Origin: Clusia tigrina
Taxonomy: Eukaryota; Arthropoda; Insecta; Diptera; Clusiidae
Length of the DNA stretch: 64,000 nucleotides
NCBI GenBank assembly: GCA_920105625.2
Contig: OV050032.1
Location: 23,107,981-23,171,980 of the forward strand
Direction: 5' to 3'
Part shown: piece after piece, positions 62,311-64,000 of the stretch
Layout of the letters: each line of letters starts with the position of its first letter
Numbering within the stretch: position 1 is the first letter of the stretch
Program-made: the position numbers and the translations under genes
Notes under the pieces: model-generated
The model's input: only the letters and a program-made list of their open reading frames with translations
Database searches by the model: none
Told to the model about the DNA's origin: nothing

Positions 62311-62329
62311 TGGTGTCAGAAGTGGGATT
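62311..62329 (+). promoter_or_regulatory. Primer-binding site complementary to tRNA-Leu
   Basis: TGGTGTCAGAAGTGGGATT is the exact complement of a tRNA-Leu 3' end (AATCCCACTTCTGACACCA, as known from animal tRNA-Leu). It lies two bases after the LTR and would prime minus-strand DNA synthesis. Confidence 0.8.
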
Positions 62330-62347
62330 GTGTATCTGTAATAAACA

Positions 62348-62535
62348 ATGGTGCAATTTGAAGCACTGAAATTGGAGCAGCTCAAGAAGGAGGTTGAGCG
62401 CTTAAATTTGCAAACACAAGGGCTTAAAATGGAGCTGGAAGTGCGATTTAGAGGAGCAGGGTATACACGTCGATGAGCATAAATTCCAATAGGAAGAGCC
62501 AACGACATCTCGACACCAAGAAACACCGTAAGAAA
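62348..62535 (+). pseudogene. Truncated gag start of the LTR element
   Basis: The ATG at 62348 opens 42 codons (MVQFEALKLEQLKKEVERLN ... GLKMELEVR) before TGA at 62476. L..EQLKKEVERLNLQTQGLK.EL has the SAP-like helix-turn-helix spacing seen at the start of several Ty3/gypsy gag proteins. An apparent single-base insertion shifts the frame after this, and all of pol is missing, with unrelated sequence following from about 62540. Confidence 0.55.
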
Positions 62536-62539
62536 CTAA

Positions 62540-62801
62540 CACGGGTAACTCACTTTTAACATTTAATAGTAATACTTTTTGTTTTAAACTTTTTTAGCAA
62601 ATTAAACTTCAACAATAATAATTGCCTAATGCTCGCGGCAATTCCATAGCATCCAATGCAGATATCTGAGCCAGATACATTTCCATCCGCTCTGTGCTTG
62701 CACTTTTTCACAGATTAATTTCATTTAGTTAAATGTTGACTACCTCGGACCGGCATTCTCTATTATTGTATTTTTTTTATTTATATAACTTTAAATATTT
62801 A
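62540..62801. other. Spacer between LTR remnant and microsatellite
   Basis: AT-rich, nothing recognised. Confidence 0.4.
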
Positions 62802-62931
<130 letters not shown>

Positions 62932-64000
62932 TTTTTTTTTTTTTAACGAGGAGTAAAAGCGTCTAAATCGGGAGTCAGTGTGAGACTCTAACTCACTAAA
63001 TATCTCCTCAAAAGTACGGGTGGATCTTCCCGGAGCCCACCGTCAGGTATTCCGTCGGGAGGCCGTCAAAGCATAATTGCTCAACCGTCAGTCGTTGGGC
63101 TTAGTCAAGCATCCGTCCTTGTTGCAGAGGATTCGCTGCTGTTCACGATAGCATCGCGCAACCTTGCGAGGTCAGCGTTTCTCCCTCGCTCATTGCATCT
63201 TGAAAGGCTCGCCATTTGGATGGTGTCTCACAAATGTGTGCCACAATTTTCTCCATGGTTGGAACCTCTCCAAAGGCTTCCGTCACCTCGGCTCGTACGT
63301 GGCAAAAACGGGAGCAGTGCATTAGGACATGCCGCGCGTCTTCGATTTCGTGTGGACAATTGCGACAGAACGGATCCTCGTCGTACTTGAAGCGGTGGAG
63401 GTATTGCTTGAAGCAGCCATGTCCGCTGAGCAACTGGGTGGTGTAAAAGTCCACCTCTCCATGTTTGCGACTTATCTAGGCGGTGATATTTGTGATCATG
63501 GCAAATGTCCATCTTCCCTTGTCGGCTCTCTTCCAGCGTCGCTGCCAGATCATGATGCTCCGATGACGTGCATCCACCTTAGATGCATGTGCGCCTGCAG
63601 TAAGCGTGCGTTGGCATTCAGAGGTCAGGATGTCCACTGGTGGCATAGCAGCAATCACTAAGATAGCATCATCCGAAACCGTGCACTAGTCACTCTCAAT
63701 GCACTGTAGCGATACGTTACCCGGATGCCAGCGAAATATGACGCCTTCTCCGTCGCGTCTGCCCATACTGGTGCAGCATACAGCAGTATGGAGCTCGTGA
63801 CCCTTGCTAGAAGTTTCCTTCTGCTGTAGCGTGGTCCTCCGATGTTTGACATGATGCGTGAGAGCGCGCCGTTTACCTTAGCGGCCTTTTCGCTGACCGC
63901 TAGCAGATGCTCCTTGAAAGACATCCGGGCATCAATAAGCACGCCCAGATACCGCAGATATGGACGCGCTACTATCTCGTGGTATCCAACCATGAACGAG
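62932..64000 (-). mobile_element. R1-clade-like non-LTR retrotransposon, 3' end; continues beyond the window
   Basis: From the window edge on the minus strand: RT thumb YLRYLGVLIDARMSFKEHLL, VSEKAAKVNGALSRIMSNIG, SSILLYAAPVWAD (63993-63740), then after a frameshift MIAAMPPVDILTSECQ (63658-63476). The zinc tail follows, with DPFCRNCPHEIEDARHVLMH and C (63454-63143). A 3' UTR of about 200 bp runs to a 13-base A-tail (62944-62932, seen as T on the plus strand). The YLGVLIDARLSFKEHL and YAAPVWA blocks resemble R1/LOA-type ORF2. The 5' extent is unknown. Confidence 0.75.
63143..63993 (-). pseudogene. R1-like ORF2 C-terminal part (frameshifted)
   Basis: Three frames carry successive parts: RT thumb (63993-63658), linker (63658-63476) and zinc tail with C-x2-C...H-x4-C (FCRNCPHEIEDARHVLMHC, about 63370-63312). 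Two frame changes, at about 63700 and 63480, are needed to read through, so this copy is probably inactive unless they are sequencing errors. Confidence 0.65.

Overview
This is a eukaryotic, AT-rich window from an insect nuclear genome. It most resembles a schizophoran fly, plausibly a tephritid fruit fly. That placement is inferred from three things: a CPAP1-type cuticular chitin-binding gene with very long introns, fly-style core promoters (TATA/Inr and Inr/DPE), and dense dipteran transposon debris (LOA-, Jockey-, R1- and RTE-like non-LTR elements, Ty3/gypsy, hAT, mariner). There are no operons and no CRISPR arrays. I saw no functional rRNA or tRNA gene.

Layout. 0-13 kb is mostly non-coding. 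It holds a split RTE-like tail (about 1.4-1.7 kb), a strong 40-bp-arm hairpin (4.2 kb), a compact 72-codon single-exon gene with TATA box, Inr and poly(A) signal on the minus strand (5.7-6.1 kb), and a 390-bp MITE (11.6-12.0 kb). 13.5-26.4 kb is one minus-strand gene, assembled here from three phase-0 exons at 26443-26183, 18145-18023 and 14399-14211. It encodes a secreted or membrane-anchored protein with one six-cysteine chitin-binding (CBM14/peritrophin-A) domain of the CPAP1 class. An in-frame TGA at 14211-14213 is followed by 235 open codons of Q/N-rich sequence in the same frame, so the gene is a stop-codon readthrough or cryptic-intron candidate. Its introns (3.6 and 8.0 kb) contain plus-strand material: an intron-bearing pseudogene (16.5-17.2 kb), an Inr+DPE first exon (18.8 kb) and a tRNA-like relic (19.5 kb). 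A plus-strand signal-peptide exon at 27408-27482 lies head-to-head with the CPAP1 start.

27.5-40.5 kb is gene-poor, with two long (TA)n tracts, a 25-bp tandem repeat and dispersed repeats. 40.7-64 kb is a transposon graveyard: a THAP-domain relic; a hAT transposase relic fused to a Ty3/gypsy pol relic; non-LTR fragments at 45, 53, 58.5-61.9 and 63-64 kb; two mariners at 54.4 and 55.8 kb, the second an internally deleted copy with intact ends and an open reading frame; and three related LTRs (47.1-47.5, 47.8-48.3 and 61.9-62.3 kb) whose U3 regions carry heat-shock-element pentamers. One of these LTRs sits inside a 2.1-kb element with inverted ends and six copies of a TGTCGAACGTGAC-like motif.

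Most promising for follow-up: the CPAP1 TGA/Q-N-rich extension, the 5.8-kb microgene, the heat-shock-like LTRs, the 4.2-kb hairpin and the motif-bearing inverted-end element. All family calls were made by eye from motifs; no database search was run.
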